Counted from the stretch's first letter, positions 7,701-15,942 are shown. The stretch is 64,000 nt of DNA from Dyella sp. 2HG41-7 (GCF_021390675.1 NZ_JAJEJV010000004.1:372001-436000); one strand, 5' to 3'. Numbers and translations are program-made. The notes: generated from the sequence alone by a model not told the origin.

Positions 7701-7728
7701 ATGTCCGCTTCGGGTCGAAAGCGGACCA
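7701..7728 (+). repeat. 28-bp palindrome family, copy 9
   Basis: ATGTCCGCTTCGGGTCG then AAAGCGGACCAT. It lies 15 bases beyond the stop of the gene at 7743 and 20 bases upstream of the start at 7681. Confidence 0.85.
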
Positions 7729-7742
7729 TCCTTGCTACTCAG

Positions 7743-8081
7743 TCAGCCCAGCCAAATGTCAACGACGTGATCCGGGTGAAAGTGGAGGCGATGACCCGAA
7801 GAGATTTTTGAACTGTATTTTGGGTCATTGTCTAGCTCGCCAATCCAATGATCACCCACCCGCTCTACGACTACCACCCACATCCTTTCGGTGTCGTAGT
7901 CCTCTCCTGATCCGCTCGGTTCACCGAACCTAAAGGACAATTTTACGATGTCCCCCTGCCGCAAAGAATTTCGACGTTCAGGGGATGGGATGAGATAGGT
8001 TGACGGATAAATTTCAGCAAGCTTCACAGCGTTATCAAGAAAGAATCCGTCTCGCTTAAAGTCCGGAAATACCGTGGACAT
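7743..8081 (-). CDS. DUF2314-like protein
   Basis: A 112-residue cytosolic protein. The order GDIVKLSFRF, ERMWVVVVERVGDHWIGELDNDP, then GHRLHFHPDHVVDIW matches the DUF2314 pattern (a beta barrel with an ERMWV core strand and a DNDP turn), seen in some toxin-immunity proteins. The function is unknown. A strong GGAGGAAGG ribosome site precedes the ATG. It is another single gene in the minus-strand array. Confidence 0.65.
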   Translation of the reverse strand: MSTVFPDFKRDGFFLDNAVKLAEIYPSTYLIPSPERRNSLRQGDIVKLSFRFGEPSGSGEDYDTERMWVVVVERVGDHWIGELDNDPKYSSKISSGHRLHFHPDHVVDIWLG

Positions 8082-8140
8082 CCTTCCTCCGGCTAGTGAT
8101 AAACGTCACCATTATTAAATACAGTCAACTCATCATTGCA

Positions 8141-8191
8141 ATGTCCGCTTTGGGTTGCGGATTCAGCCGGTCGATAGGTGAATCCGATGTC
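8141..8191 (+). repeat. Half palindrome joined to an element end
   Basis: The left half ATGTCCGCTTTGGGT (8141-8155) runs directly into TGCGGATTCAGCCGGTCGAT, which matches the terminal arm of the 229-bp element at 1801. The junction (GGGT then TGCGG) is the same. A short inverted pair CGGATTCA/TGAATCCG follows, and no right half is seen nearby. Confidence 0.6.
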
Positions 8192-8215
8192 CTTACAAAC
8201 ATGCGACAAACGGAA

Positions 8216-8566
8216 TCACCACAAACCCAGGAGATCGCCAATTAGACCAACACCTAAGATGCTACCCATCCCACCATTGAAGGCAACACACATCCAAAAA
8301 ACAGGGGCGTTCTCCGACCGCTTCCATTGAGTAACGGTGGTCCCTGAAATAGCGCCGTTGCGGACTCCCGATATGGCTGTGAATACGAGATAGCCACAAA
8401 AGCCAATTCCAAGCATATCAATCCCCGACTTACCTAATAGTCGCTCAAAAAAATGTGGATGTGCTTTGTCATAGCAAATAGCGATGAAGCCGGCGATAAG
8501 TGCGATATTGATCACCCATGTGCGAATGGGTGAATTACCTGTGTTCTCTTCTTCGCTACCCAACAT
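8216..8566 (-). CDS. Small hypothetical membrane protein
   Basis: A 116-residue protein with three hydrophobic segments (about 17-32, 51-66, 93-114) and a Gly-rich last helix. No family is recognised. GAGGAAG lies eight bases before the ATG. Palindrome-family elements lie on both sides (8141 and 8600), so it is a stand-alone unit. Confidence 0.6.
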   Translation of the reverse strand: MLGSEEENTGNSPIRTWVINIALIAGFIAICYDKAHPHFFERLLGKSGIDMLGIGFCGYLVFTAISGVRNGAISGTTVTQWKRSENAPVFWMCVAFNGGMGSILGVGLIGDLLGLW

Positions 8567-8599
8567 GATCGCTTCCTCAATACGTTGACTCGGGTGGCA

Positions 8600-8624
8600 T
8601 GTCCGCTTCGGGTCGAAAGCGGAC
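8600..8624 (+). repeat. 28-bp palindrome family, copy 10
   Basis: GTCCGCTTCGGGTCG then AAAGCGGAC, with perfect arms. It is placed between two minus-strand genes. Confidence 0.85.
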
Positions 8625-8661
8625 GAGAGCTGGCCGATGAACTAGCCAAGATGCGGTTAGT

Positions 8662-8910
8662 TCAGATCAATTTGACAACAACAAAAATCAGCGCAGCGGC
8701 GCCAATCAGAATACCCACCCAGCCATAAATCACTGCGTCCCTTCCGGAGTAGTGCGTCACATGTCCGCCCTTGCTTCTGGTTCGCACTTCGCGCTTTACC
8801 ACGCCCTTCACGCCGCCGGCTAAGGCGATGACGCCGAATACAAGCCAGAACCAGCCGGCATCGCCGCTGAAAAAGTTGGCACTAATTTGTTCCATATTCC
8901 TCTCGACCAA
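8662..8910 (-). CDS. Small two-helix membrane protein
   Basis: An 82-residue protein with helices near residues 20-35 and 62-80 and a basic central loop (KREVRTRSKGG). No family is recognised. The start at 8910 has AAAGGGGG upstream; a second ATG at 8895 also follows a purine run but too closely. It is flanked by palindromes at 8600 and 8933. Confidence 0.55.
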   Translation of the reverse strand: MVERNMEQISANFFSGDAGWFWLVFGVIALAGGVKGVVKREVRTRSKGGHVTHYSGRDAVIYGWVGILIGAAALIFVVVKLI

Positions 8911-8932
8911 CCATCACGCCCCCTTTAAAAAC

Positions 8933-8958
8933 TGTCCGCTTCGGGTCGAGAGCGGACG
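8933..8958 (+). repeat. 28-bp palindrome family, copy 11
   Basis: TGTCCGCTTCGGGTCG then AGAGCGGACG. It abuts the TGA stop of the gene at 8959. Confidence 0.8.
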
Positions 8959-9306
8959 TCATGGAGATAAGTGCTCAGCCCGCTCCAAGAACAGGCTCTG
9001 CAACTCGCCTGCAAGATTTCGCGCGCCATAAGTCAATCGGAATTCACCGTCGGCGCCTTCCAATGCACACGTTCCATCGATAACGCCCAACACATTGGCG
9101 GTCGTATCGATGGCGACCTGGCGGGTCAGCTCAATAAGCACTTCGCGTTGATCGGAGGTCAGGTCGCTGAAGACCGTTAGTACGCGCTGCCAATAGGGGT
9201 CGGATGCCTTACTGGGGTCGGTGTTCAATAAAATGGCGCGATAGGTTGCGTTGTTCTCCTCCACGACAGCAGCGTTGAGTTTTGAAACAAAGCTCTCGGG
9301 TGTCAT
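8959..9306 (-). CDS. Hypothetical soluble protein
   Basis: A 115-residue acidic, largely helical protein (helices around 3-17, 40-70 and 95-112) with a short strand LTYGARN. No family is recognised; size and charge resemble immunity-type proteins. GAGGGAAC lies eight bases upstream of the ATG. Its stop touches a palindrome copy, and a degenerate copy lies upstream at 9352. Confidence 0.55.
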   Translation of the reverse strand: MTPESFVSKLNAAVVEENNATYRAILLNTDPSKASDPYWQRVLTVFSDLTSDQREVLIELTRQVAIDTTANVLGVIDGTCALEGADGEFRLTYGARNLAGELQSLFLERAEHLSP

Positions 9307-9351
9307 ATCGGTTCCCTCGCCGTATCGAGATCGTTGGTCTTACATGCTGCG

Positions 9352-9379
9352 CATCTGCTCCGCATCGAAAGCGTACATC
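9352..9379 (+). repeat. 28-bp palindrome family, degenerate copy 12
   Basis: ATCTGCTCCGCATCG then AAAGCGTACATC keeps the order of the element with several mismatches. Confidence 0.5.
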
Positions 9380-9454
9380 ATCGTCTACGTATTGGTTTAT
9401 GGCTTCAACGTGAGTCGTGAAGCTGGCTGCGGGCTCTCAACTACCGGATATTCG

Positions 9455-10279
9455 TCACGAATCGAATTGCGTATCCGATGCCGCCTGCCGCCAAGTATTT
9501 ATTTCTTGCTTTAGTCGGGCGATTTTGTCTTCGATGCGCGAAAAGGCATCCGGCCCCAGGGGGAGCCGAAGTGGCGGGGCATTCGACTCGATCGCATCGA
9601 TAATCACCGCGACCGCCTTACCGGGGTCACCCGATTGCGTGCCACTCCGAGTAGAGACCGCGTGCCGCATGACCCCTGCGGTTTGCGCGTAATCATCGAT
9701 CATTTTCGCAGCTTGTTTGATCGACGATGAGGACAGGAAATCCGTGCGGAAATAGCCGGGCTCGACGATGGTGACGCCAATGCCAAAGGGCTTCAGCTCG
9801 ATCTCCAACGCTTCTGACAAACCCTCGACCGCGAACTTCGAGGCATTGTAGAGACCGTTTCCCATCGAGCCGGTGATGCCTCCAATCGAGGAGAAGTTGA
9901 CAATATGTCCGCTTCGATTGGCGCGAAAGTGCGGAAGCACCGCGCGAATGACATTCCACGTGCCAAAGAAATTGGTTTCGAACACGTGTCTGGCTTCGTC
10001 GGTGGAAACTTCCTCGACCGCGCCCACGAGACCGAAGCCGGCATTATTGACGACGACATCGATACGACCCGCCCTGGTGATGGCTTTGGCGATCGCATCG
10101 TGCGTTTGCTTCTCATCCGATACGTCCAGCGGCAATTCAAATAGATTTTGATGCGACGGGCCGGAGGCGCCGTTTCTGCTGGTGCCAACCACCGTGTGGC
10201 CGCGACGGAGAAGTTCTTCGCAAAGTGAGCGTCCAAACCCGCGCGAGACCCCCGTAACAAACCAGTTTTTCTTCGTCAT
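9455..10279 (-). CDS. Short-chain dehydrogenase/reductase
   Basis: A 274-residue classical SDR. It has the nucleotide motif TGVSRGFGR near residue 7, NNAG near 80, the catalytic Ser in FSSIGG and YNASK (Tyr about 146, Lys 150), followed by EPGYFRTDF. It should be an NAD(P)-dependent oxidoreductase; the substrate is unknown. The start at 10279 has GGAG seven bases upstream. It is co-oriented with and 42 bases downstream of the DUF4386 membrane protein, so the two may be one transcript. Confidence 0.85.
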   Translation of the reverse strand: MTKKNWFVTGVSRGFGRSLCEELLRRGHTVVGTSRNGASGPSHQNLFELPLDVSDEKQTHDAIAKAITRAGRIDVVVNNAGFGLVGAVEEVSTDEARHVFETNFFGTWNVIRAVLPHFRANRSGHIVNFSSIGGITGSMGNGLYNASKFAVEGLSEALEIELKPFGIGVTIVEPGYFRTDFLSSSSIKQAAKMIDDYAQTAGVMRHAVSTRSGTQSGDPGKAVAVIIDAIESNAPPLRLPLGPDAFSRIEDKIARLKQEINTWRQAASDTQFDS

Positions 10280-10321
10280 GAATAAACTCCGCGTATCTAG
10301 ACTGCCATCCAGCATTTCTGA

Positions 10322-11008
10322 TTACTCACGCCATCGAGAGTAGTCGCTCTTGAACAACAGCAAAGCGGCCAAGGCAATCATCGTTACGAATGTGGGCGCC
10401 AGCAGAAAATCCGAATCGTATTGCGGCAAAGCGACGGCCAAGACATTTTTGACAATGAAACACGCCCCGGCCAGCAGAAGCAACGCGCCGATCCATTTTG
10501 GAAAACATGGCGAACGATAGAACAGGTATCCTCGCAACGCGGTCGCTACGCCGTAGAAAACCATAAACACAGTTCCGCCATAACCGTATAACGTCAATGC
10601 CGAATAAATAAACAAAGCGCTTTGGTCGAACGTAAAGTGCTTTTGCACCGCGCCATCCAGAACAGGCACCGACGCCATAAAGTAAAAAAGTTCGCTTGTG
10701 GCGAACGTCGCGGTGGAAACAATTCCGAAAAATGCCGCCAACAGCGATAACGCGGAACTTATCGGTCGCAGAAGCAGGTAGAAAATCCAAATAAGCGTTA
10801 TGTCGCAGAGCGCTTCGATCAAGTAAGCCAAAAAGCTGAGTCGAAAAAGCGCGGCCGACGCGGCGACATTTTTAGCCGTCGCCATCGGATCGGTCGCGAC
10901 AAGCAATTTGCCAGGTACATAAACTTCAGCGAAGCCGCCGGCAAAAATCGAAATCGCGACCAACACACCAGCGAAAGCAGCGAGACGGCGGGCCTGCAAT
11001 GCATTCAT
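10322..11008 (-). CDS. DUF4386 family membrane protein
   Basis: A 228-residue integral membrane protein with six predicted helices. The start ARRLAAFAGVLVAISIFAGGFAEVYVP and the later LVEALCD-like segment (here LIEALCDITL) are typical of DUF4386. Function is unknown. The start at 11008 has GGGAGGA about eight bases upstream. It precedes the SDR gene, with which it probably forms an operon. Confidence 0.7.
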   Translation of the reverse strand: MNALQARRLAAFAGVLVAISIFAGGFAEVYVPGKLLVATDPMATAKNVAASAALFRLSFLAYLIEALCDITLIWIFYLLLRPISSALSLLAAFFGIVSTATFATSELFYFMASVPVLDGAVQKHFTFDQSALFIYSALTLYGYGGTVFMVFYGVATALRGYLFYRSPCFPKWIGALLLLAGACFIVKNVLAVALPQYDSDFLLAPTFVTMIALAALLLFKSDYSRWRE

Positions 11009-11043
11009 CGGATCGATCCTCCCACGCAACGGATCCATAAAGC

Positions 11044-11086
11044 GTCGGGTTTGGGTTGTGGTTTCAATGGGGCGACGCAATACCCA
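11044..11086 (+). repeat. Half palindrome joined to an element end
   Basis: CGTCGGGTTTGGGT (a diverged left half) continues into TGTGGTTTCAATGGGGCGAC, matching the terminal arm of the 229-bp element. This is the third instance of the same GGGT/TG junction in the window. The opposite end is not seen nearby. Confidence 0.55.
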
Positions 11087-11110
11087 AGCCTTGTTTCCGC
11101 AAACGCTGAA

Positions 11111-11518
11111 TTAAGGTAACTGAAGATAATGTGGATTGGCCTGATTAAGGCAAACCCACGACTGCGCGCTGGCTGTCCAAATGTCCAGCGTCGGCTGAAA
11201 CTCCGAAGCATTGTCCAGCGTAGTAAAACGAACGGACATGAAATCCGGGTTAGCGTCGCCGCTCGTGAACAATGGGGAGCCGCATTGAGGGCAAAAGCTG
11301 CGTGTTGCGACAGCGCCACTGCTCGCACAAACCGAATAAGTTTTAGGCGCGCCCGCAATCGCCATACCCGAGGTGGCGACAATGAAGCCCGATGCGAATG
11401 GTGCGCCACTAGAACGCTGGCAGTCCAGACAATGGCAATTGAGCATCGCGACGGGCTTGAGCGAGCATGTGTAACGAATCGCCCGGCATGCGCACCCGCC
11501 GGTAAATGGAATAGTCAT
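11111..11518 (-). CDS. GFA (CENP-V) domain protein
   Basis: A 135-residue protein of the glutathione-dependent formaldehyde-activating enzyme fold. Zinc-binding cysteines are visible as GGCACRAIRY, NCHCLDCQRSSG and FCPQCGSPL. Most members have no proven activity, so a formaldehyde role should not be assumed. It is a single gene divergent from the GNAT gene. A second GFA protein lies at 18696-19085. Confidence 0.85.
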   Translation of the reverse strand: MTIPFTGGCACRAIRYTCSLKPVAMLNCHCLDCQRSSGAPFASGFIVATSGMAIAGAPKTYSVCASSGAVATRSFCPQCGSPLFTSGDANPDFMSVRFTTLDNASEFQPTLDIWTASAQSWVCLNQANPHYLQLP

Positions 11519-11732
11519 ATTGAAACTTCCTTTGCTACCTAACGACCGAACAGACGAACGTGCGTGTCTGGTTATACATTCGCGAGCACTGGCTGGGTGG
11601 CGCGAAAAATAATGTGTTTTTATGGATTATTTCGCCCGAAATCCGGCTAGTAATCCGGCACGGAGGCGTGCCATAAGTTATGGCACTCAACCAATAGAAT
11701 GCTTGAGTACTAACGTCAAGGAGAAGGAATCG

Positions 11733-12194
11733 ATGAGCTATTCCGTTCGTCTAGCAACTGTCAGCGACACTGAGACGCTAGTGCGGTTCACCATCGCCGA
11801 GGCCGGGGATGCGGAAGGCGCCGAAATCGGCGCGAATGTCCGAGTGGGCGTGCTCACGGCTTTGGAGGACAACGCTTATGCAACCTACTGGGTTTTAGAG
11901 GACGACGGCGTCGTCGTTGGAAGCGTCTCCGTCGTTAAAGAGTGGAGCGATTGGAATGCAGGTTACTACTGGTGGATACAGAGCATGTTCATCGAGCCTG
12001 CTCACCGAGGAAAGGGCCTGATCAAATTGCTGCTCGAAACGGTCCGGCGAGTAGCTGCAGACGCCAATGCGCTTGAGCTCCGGCTCTATGTTCATAAGGA
12101 CAATTCTGCGGCCATTCGTGCGTATATGAAAAACGGCTTTGGTCCATCCGATTATCAAATCATGACGATGAAGGTCGCAGAGCGCGCGAGATGA
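11733..12194 (+). CDS. GNAT-family N-acetyltransferase
   Basis: A 153-residue acetyltransferase. The acetyl-CoA motif lies in IEPAHRGKGLIKLLLETVRR (about residues 87-107), preceded by the beta-4 strand WWIQSMF and followed by LRLYVHKDNSAAIRAYMKNGF, the usual C-terminal motif. The substrate is unknown. The start at 11733 has AAGGAGAAGG eight bases upstream; upstream in-frame ATGs lack such a site. It is one of the few plus-strand genes in this region. Confidence 0.9.
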   Translation: MSYSVRLATVSDTETLVRFTIAEAGDAEGAEIGANVRVGVLTALEDNAYATYWVLEDDGVVVGSVSVVKEWSDWNAGYYWWIQSMFIEPAHRGKGLIKLLLETVRRVAADANALELRLYVHKDNSAAIRAYMKNGFGPSDYQIMTMKVAERAR

Positions 12195-12241
12195 TCAGGT
12201 TCCTTCAAAGCGGCCGACGTCTTTAATGACAGTGCCCGCTA

Positions 12242-12269
12242 CGTCAGCTTTGGGTCGGAAGCGGCATTA
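12242..12269 (+). repeat. 28-bp palindrome family, copy 13
   Basis: CGTCAGCTTTGGGTCGG then AAGCGGCATT, a moderately diverged copy in the usual orientation between convergent genes. Confidence 0.6.
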
Positions 12270-12347
12270 GCAATTAAAACCATATCCCGCATCATCGAGA
12301 TGAATAACGAATGGCCTGAGCTTTCGTAATGACACGCTAAGTTCCGG

Positions 12348-12701
12348 TTAGCGGAGACGAGTCGGCCACCCAACTCTGATCAGCGTGTCGTCAGGAGCAT
12401 TTAGAGCGAACTCATACATGCCCCACGGCTTGTCGCTCGGATCGCTGTCGATTTCACCACGAAATGCAGCCGCAAGCTCATCGACATCCTTGCGGTAGAG
12501 GTAGAGTCCAAATGGATTGCTTCCCGGCACCAGCCACCCTTCCGAAGCTTGATTGAGATGGATTTGAGCCCCGAATTCATCGGTCAGCATTCGATAGTCC
12601 TGGAAACTTTCTTGCTCGCGCTTGAAGCCAAGCCGGACGAAAAACGCCTCGGTACGATCAAGATCATTGCACGGCAAAATGGCGATAAGGCTCGACGTCA
12701 T
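12348..12701 (-). CDS. VOC-fold protein (glyoxalase/bleomycin-resistance type)
   Basis: A 117-residue single VOC module pair: ILPCNDLDRTEAFFVRLGF at the start, IHLNQ and LYLYRKDVDELAA in the middle, and ALNAPDDTLIRVGWP at the end. Metal-ligand type residues (His in IHLN, Glu in YEFAL) are present. Members include drug-binding and dioxygenase-like proteins; the role here is unknown. GAGGGATT precedes the ATG. Confidence 0.8.
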   Translation of the reverse strand: MTSSLIAILPCNDLDRTEAFFVRLGFKREQESFQDYRMLTDEFGAQIHLNQASEGWLVPGSNPFGLYLYRKDVDELAAAFRGEIDSDPSDKPWGMYEFALNAPDDTLIRVGWPTRLR

Positions 12702-12778
12702 GTAGCAATCCCTCGTGTAGACGTTTCTTTGTACCCTGAGAACATGCGCGTTCGGTTGGATTTAGACTGGTCTGAAGT

Positions 12779-12805
12779 GATCGCTTTGGGTCAAAAGCGG
12801 ACATT
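12779..12805 (+). repeat. 28-bp palindrome family, copy 14
   Basis: GATCGCTTTGGGTCA then AAAGCGGACATT, followed by ACG as at copies 1 and 2. Confidence 0.65.
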
Positions 12806-12966
12806 ACGTTATACGTCAAATGTATTTCCACATACGTCGCGGGAACGGCTATAACTTCCTCGGGAAAGGACTTGGTGCGGTCGTGAACTTTCGCGATCGC
12901 GCGTATCGGTTTGAGAGTGCCGCCCACTTGGTCCGAGTTACCCGGACATTGCAATTTAGAATGTCT

Positions 12967-12993
12967 CTCGACATTGGCGGCGCCAATGTCGAG
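12967..12993. repeat. Perfect 12-bp inverted repeat
   Basis: CTCGACATTGGC, a GGC loop, then GCCAATGTCGAG. It is isolated, with no U-tract on either side, so it is not a standard terminator. Confidence 0.6.
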
Positions 12994-13487
12994 GGGGCGC
13001 TACGGCGCTACTCCCGGCTATTCGGCTGACCGTAGGCGCGCAATCATCGTTCATCGGTCTTCACGCCATTTCCACATTGTTGCGTGATAGTTTCGAAAAA
13101 GTATCGGGGAATTCAGGAATTCATTTGCGTCGGCCAGGAACGGCCAATTCGCTGCGCCACATCATGGCCGTCGGGCTTTCTGGCGTCCCTTTGGTGTTTC
13201 TATTGGTTTACTAACTCTCTGGCTTCGTGCTGGTGCGTTTCATCGTGCTTTTTATCAGCAATCGAACGGTAGTTCGATCGACGGTGAGTTGCGCACCCGT
13301 TTTGTTGCCGCATGGCCTATTGGCTTTTTTTGAATCGCACGGGTGAAGCGCCTTCGGTGATTCGATCAGGGTGCAAACCTTAGTTAATGGGATGAATGAG
13401 ATAGCCAGTGTGCTGTGCTTTTGATTGCTCGAATGTCATCGAAATAAAAGCCATCAGCTGTATCACTTCAACAAGGAAGGAATCCAT

Positions 13488-14045
13488 ATGCGCTTTAAAA
13501 ATTATCGTTTAGGTTACCTGCTGGCGTGCAGTGCGTTGTCGCTGGCTGCCATGTCTTATACGGACGCTGCTTTCGCGGCACCGGTCACCGGAACGGCAAA
13601 AGTCCGGCTGACGCACGTGTTCGCGACGCTGCAGACCGGGCAGCCTGACCAGAAGCCGGAGGATATCGCCGCTTGCCGCAAGCAGGTGTCCTCGCCGAAT
13701 TCCCGCTATCTGGGCATTACGGTCAGCACGCGTTATTCGGTCGATCCACAATCGATGATCATGAGTGCATCGTCGATGCTGCCGTCTCCGCAAGCCACCA
13801 AGCCGGTAATACTCACGATCAAGCTGGCGCCGCTTGGCATTCAGGGTCAGTACGCGTTCGGCGCGTTCCGTCCTGCGGCAATGCCGGATACTTACGTGCT
13901 GTACTCGATGGGCACCGATTTCAAGGGCGCCAAGTCCTCGATCCTGGTTCTCAACGAGGGCAAGGCTTTTAATTGCCTGGTTACCAGCGACGCATCGCCG
14001 TTCAGCGGTGGCGTGAGCGAAAAGCTCGGGGCTGATCAGAAATAA
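13488..14045 (+). CDS. Exported hypothetical protein
   Basis: A 185-residue protein with a clear signal peptide (residues 1-30, cleavage AFA-AP). The mature protein starts VTGTAKVRLTHVFATLQTG, is beta-rich and has two cysteines (AACRKQ and FNCLVT) that could form a disulfide. No family is recognised. AAGGAAGGAA lies just upstream of the ATG. It is a stand-alone transcription unit ending at the hairpin at 14089. Confidence 0.65.
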   Translation: MRFKNYRLGYLLACSALSLAAMSYTDAAFAAPVTGTAKVRLTHVFATLQTGQPDQKPEDIAACRKQVSSPNSRYLGITVSTRYSVDPQSMIMSASSMLPSPQATKPVILTIKLAPLGIQGQYAFGAFRPAAMPDTYVLYSMGTDFKGAKSSILVLNEGKAFNCLVTSDASPFSGGVSEKLGADQK

Positions 14046-14088
14046 GGCATACGCACACCGGTGCGCTTCAATGGCGCTCGCGAGCACT

Positions 14089-14118
14089 TGGCGCGCTATG
14101 CTTTTGCATAGCGCGCCA
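14089..14118. terminator. Perfect hairpin between convergent genes
   Basis: TGGCGCGCTATGC and GCATAGCGCGCCA form a 13-pair stem with a TTTT loop. The U-tract is poor on both strands, so termination is inferred from stem strength and position. Confidence 0.5.
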
Positions 14119-14165
14119 TCTCCTCTTCAAGATCACGGGTTTAACTTCTTCGCTGGCCATCAAAG

Positions 14166-14192
14166 ATGTCCGCTTAGGTCGAAAGCAGACAC
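14166..14192 (+). repeat. 28-bp palindrome family, copy 15
   Basis: GATGTCCGCTTAGGTCG then AAAGCAGACAC, with one base lost in the centre. It lies just beyond the stop of the CYTH gene. Confidence 0.7.
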
Positions 14193-14198
14193 TATTGC

Positions 14199-14762
14199 TT
14201 AGCCCGTATTCGCCCCAAGAAGCTCGGAAAAGTTGAGCGGGAGCCCGGAACTCGCCAACGCGACGCCTGTAAATCGTAGGTCAGCAGTGACTTCAACGCT
14301 CGCAAAATGCGGAATTGGAAAAGCCACGAGTTGATCGGCCGATTCGAATTCGGCTTCCGCCAAAATAAGCCCGGAAAGCTCGCCTTCAAATTCGTCGATG
14401 GCAACCACAACGCCGGACTCCTCGGGTAAACGATGCCGAAGCTTTTGCACGCGGTTTCCCGGGAGTGCGTTGGAAAGCACGCGAAATTCGTCATCGGATA
14501 AATAAATCGACGTGATAAGTCGCGTGTAGGCATCCACATCGGCTTTACGGGTCAGTCGGAGAATGGCCGGGGCGCCCGACAATGGCTGCGCTTGCCGGAG
14601 TCGAAGACGCGCGCCGGTGACGTAGATATCCGTGATGCGCTCCGTTCGCAGCTCAAGCCCTTCGGGTATCGCGTTGCATAGCCATCGACGCTCGCGCTCG
14701 ACCGCCATGTATTTGGTGGTATGAAATCCAAGCGACGCGGCCACGTGTTTATCGATATCCAT
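14199..14762 (-). CDS. CYTH-domain protein (triphosphate tunnel metalloenzyme type)
   Basis: A 187-residue protein. The family signature is near the N-terminus (KYMAVERERRWL, the ExExK-like strand), followed by ITDIYVTGARLRLRQ with the basic pair that contacts phosphates, ILRLTRK, and the acidic IDEFEGELSGLILAEAEF strand. CYTH enzymes hydrolyse triphosphates or make cAMP; which applies cannot be told. The start at 14762 has GAGGAA upstream, giving a length close to the family norm. Confidence 0.75.
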   Translation of the reverse strand: MDIDKHVAASLGFHTTKYMAVERERRWLCNAIPEGLELRTERITDIYVTGARLRLRQAQPLSGAPAILRLTRKADVDAYTRLITSIYLSDDEFRVLSNALPGNRVQKLRHRLPEESGVVVAIDEFEGELSGLILAEAEFESADQLVAFPIPHFASVEVTADLRFTGVALASSGLPLNFSELLGANTG

Positions 14763-15174
14763 CATTTCCTCGGAATGCGTGGGTCTTCCTACTCGGAAAA
14801 CAGCGATTCGCATAGGGGAATCAAAATGCGTTCGTGCATGATGAAAGCCCCGATCCGATATGGCCAGCGCCTATTCTTCGATTTCAGCGGCGGGAATATG
14901 GAGATCGTTAGTTTCCACGCTATCCGCATAATGCGGGCCGATGGGTCTGGCCCGTATCGCGGAACCAACGGCCGGCGTCGCCGCCATCGTTTTTGCCAAA
15001 GAAGGGACCGCTTTGTTGGCGAAACCCAGGGTTCAAGTAGCGCCGCGGTCGTCGTGATGGTGCGGCATTGCGTGAGCGATAGGTCGTTCGTTCTCATGCT
15101 GTGCGAAGCAGGGCGCCCTGTCGGGCGCTCTGCAGATGTATCGACAATACTGACGCGTAGTTAGCCGATTACGG
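14763..15174. other. Intergenic stretch
   Basis: No strong gene is seen. A possible 38-residue minus-strand frame is listed separately. Other frames are arginine-rich shadows. Confidence 0.3.
14871..14987 (-). CDS. Possible 38-residue peptide
   Basis: The frame from an ATG at 14987 has reasonable composition (ending HYADSVETNDLHIPAAEIEE) and can be extended upstream to a CTG, but no ribosome site is visible. It is offered only as a candidate. Confidence 0.2.
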   Translation of the reverse strand: MAATPAVGSAIRARPIGPHYADSVETNDLHIPAAEIEE

Positions 15175-15942
15175 TTAATGCGACTTCGCGTCGACGTTTG
15201 CATTGCCGTTCGTTTGCGCCGCCGTGGAGACGTTGCCACGGGACGAACCGTTTACTGCGCTGACGTGTGCGTTGGAGTCAGCTTGGTCGCTGGTGGTAGC
15301 CGAAGCACTCCGATTCGAGGCCGATCCCGCAGCATTCGCACTTCCGTGGGCGTTGCCACCGATAGCCGCACCGCTCAATGACTGCGATGCCTGCTCACCC
15401 GCCTGCGTGCCGCCTGAAGCCGCGCCCGAACCCGCAACGCTGCCGGCTGCATTCGCGTTCTGCGCACCGGAAGCAATCGCCGATGCCGAACCCGCAGCTG
15501 TTTGCTTGGTCGCACTCACGCCAGCATCGGCTGCGTTGCGTCCGTTTGCCACCGCGGTAGCGCCGGCGTTATGCGCCTGATCGATCGCGCTTTCGCCGTC
15601 GCGTTTTGCCGTCGAAGCATCCGAACGTGCCTGGTCTGCAGCATTACCTGCGGTATGCGTCGCCGACGTTGTCGTCGTTGCCGCGCGCTGGCGCAGGCGG
15701 TCAGCGCGTTGTTGCGCGGCTTGCGTGTTGATATCGGGAAAACCGACATGGCCCATGCCCTGCGCGCTACCGCCAATCTGGCCACCCACGTGGCCCATCG
15801 TGGATTGAACGCCGCCGCCCAGTCCGCCGCCGGCGCGGCCGCCAAGTACCTGCGCGTTCGCCGTTGCCACGGTGACCAACGCAAGCGCGCCGGCGCGCAG
15901 CGCGATGGAAAGCGTCTTGTTGTTGCGGATGATGTTACGCAT
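15175..15942 (-). CDS. Exported Ala/Gly/Ser-rich low-complexity protein
   Basis: A 255-residue protein with a signal peptide (residues 1-30, cleavage ANA-QV), a Gly-rich segment (GGRAGGGLGGG, residues 34-60), a short Gln/Arg helix (about 72-85), then about 160 residues of Ala, Ser, Gly, Asn and Thr with few hydrophobics. It is likely disordered or fibrous and located in the periplasm or outside the cell. No family is recognised. AGGAGA lies eight bases before the ATG. Pro residues are almost absent. Confidence 0.65.
   Translation of the reverse strand: MRNIIRNNKTLSIALRAGALALVTVATANAQVLGGRAGGGLGGGVQSTMGHVGGQIGGSAQGMGHVGFPDINTQAAQQRADRLRQRAATTTTSATHTAGNAADQARSDASTAKRDGESAIDQAHNAGATAVANGRNAADAGVSATKQTAAGSASAIASGAQNANAAGSVAGSGAASGGTQAGEQASQSLSGAAIGGNAHGSANAAGSASNRSASATTSDQADSNAHVSAVNGSSRGNVSTAAQTNGNANVDAKSH

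Larger units (their letters stand above)
12702..13487. other. Intergenic stretch with palindrome and hairpin
   Basis: No gene is supported. It holds a palindrome copy at 12779-12805 and a separate perfect hairpin at 12967-12993 (CTCGACATTGGC and GCCAATGTCGAG around GGC) with no U-tract. The AT-richer part from 13300 is probably the promoter region of the exported protein at 13488. Confidence 0.5.

Noticed and set aside
391-14192. Palindromes as classical integron attC sites
   Set aside because: They are only about 28 bp, and no consistent GTTRRRY/RYYYAAC core sites flank them. No integrase gene is in the window. Only the layout is cassette-like.
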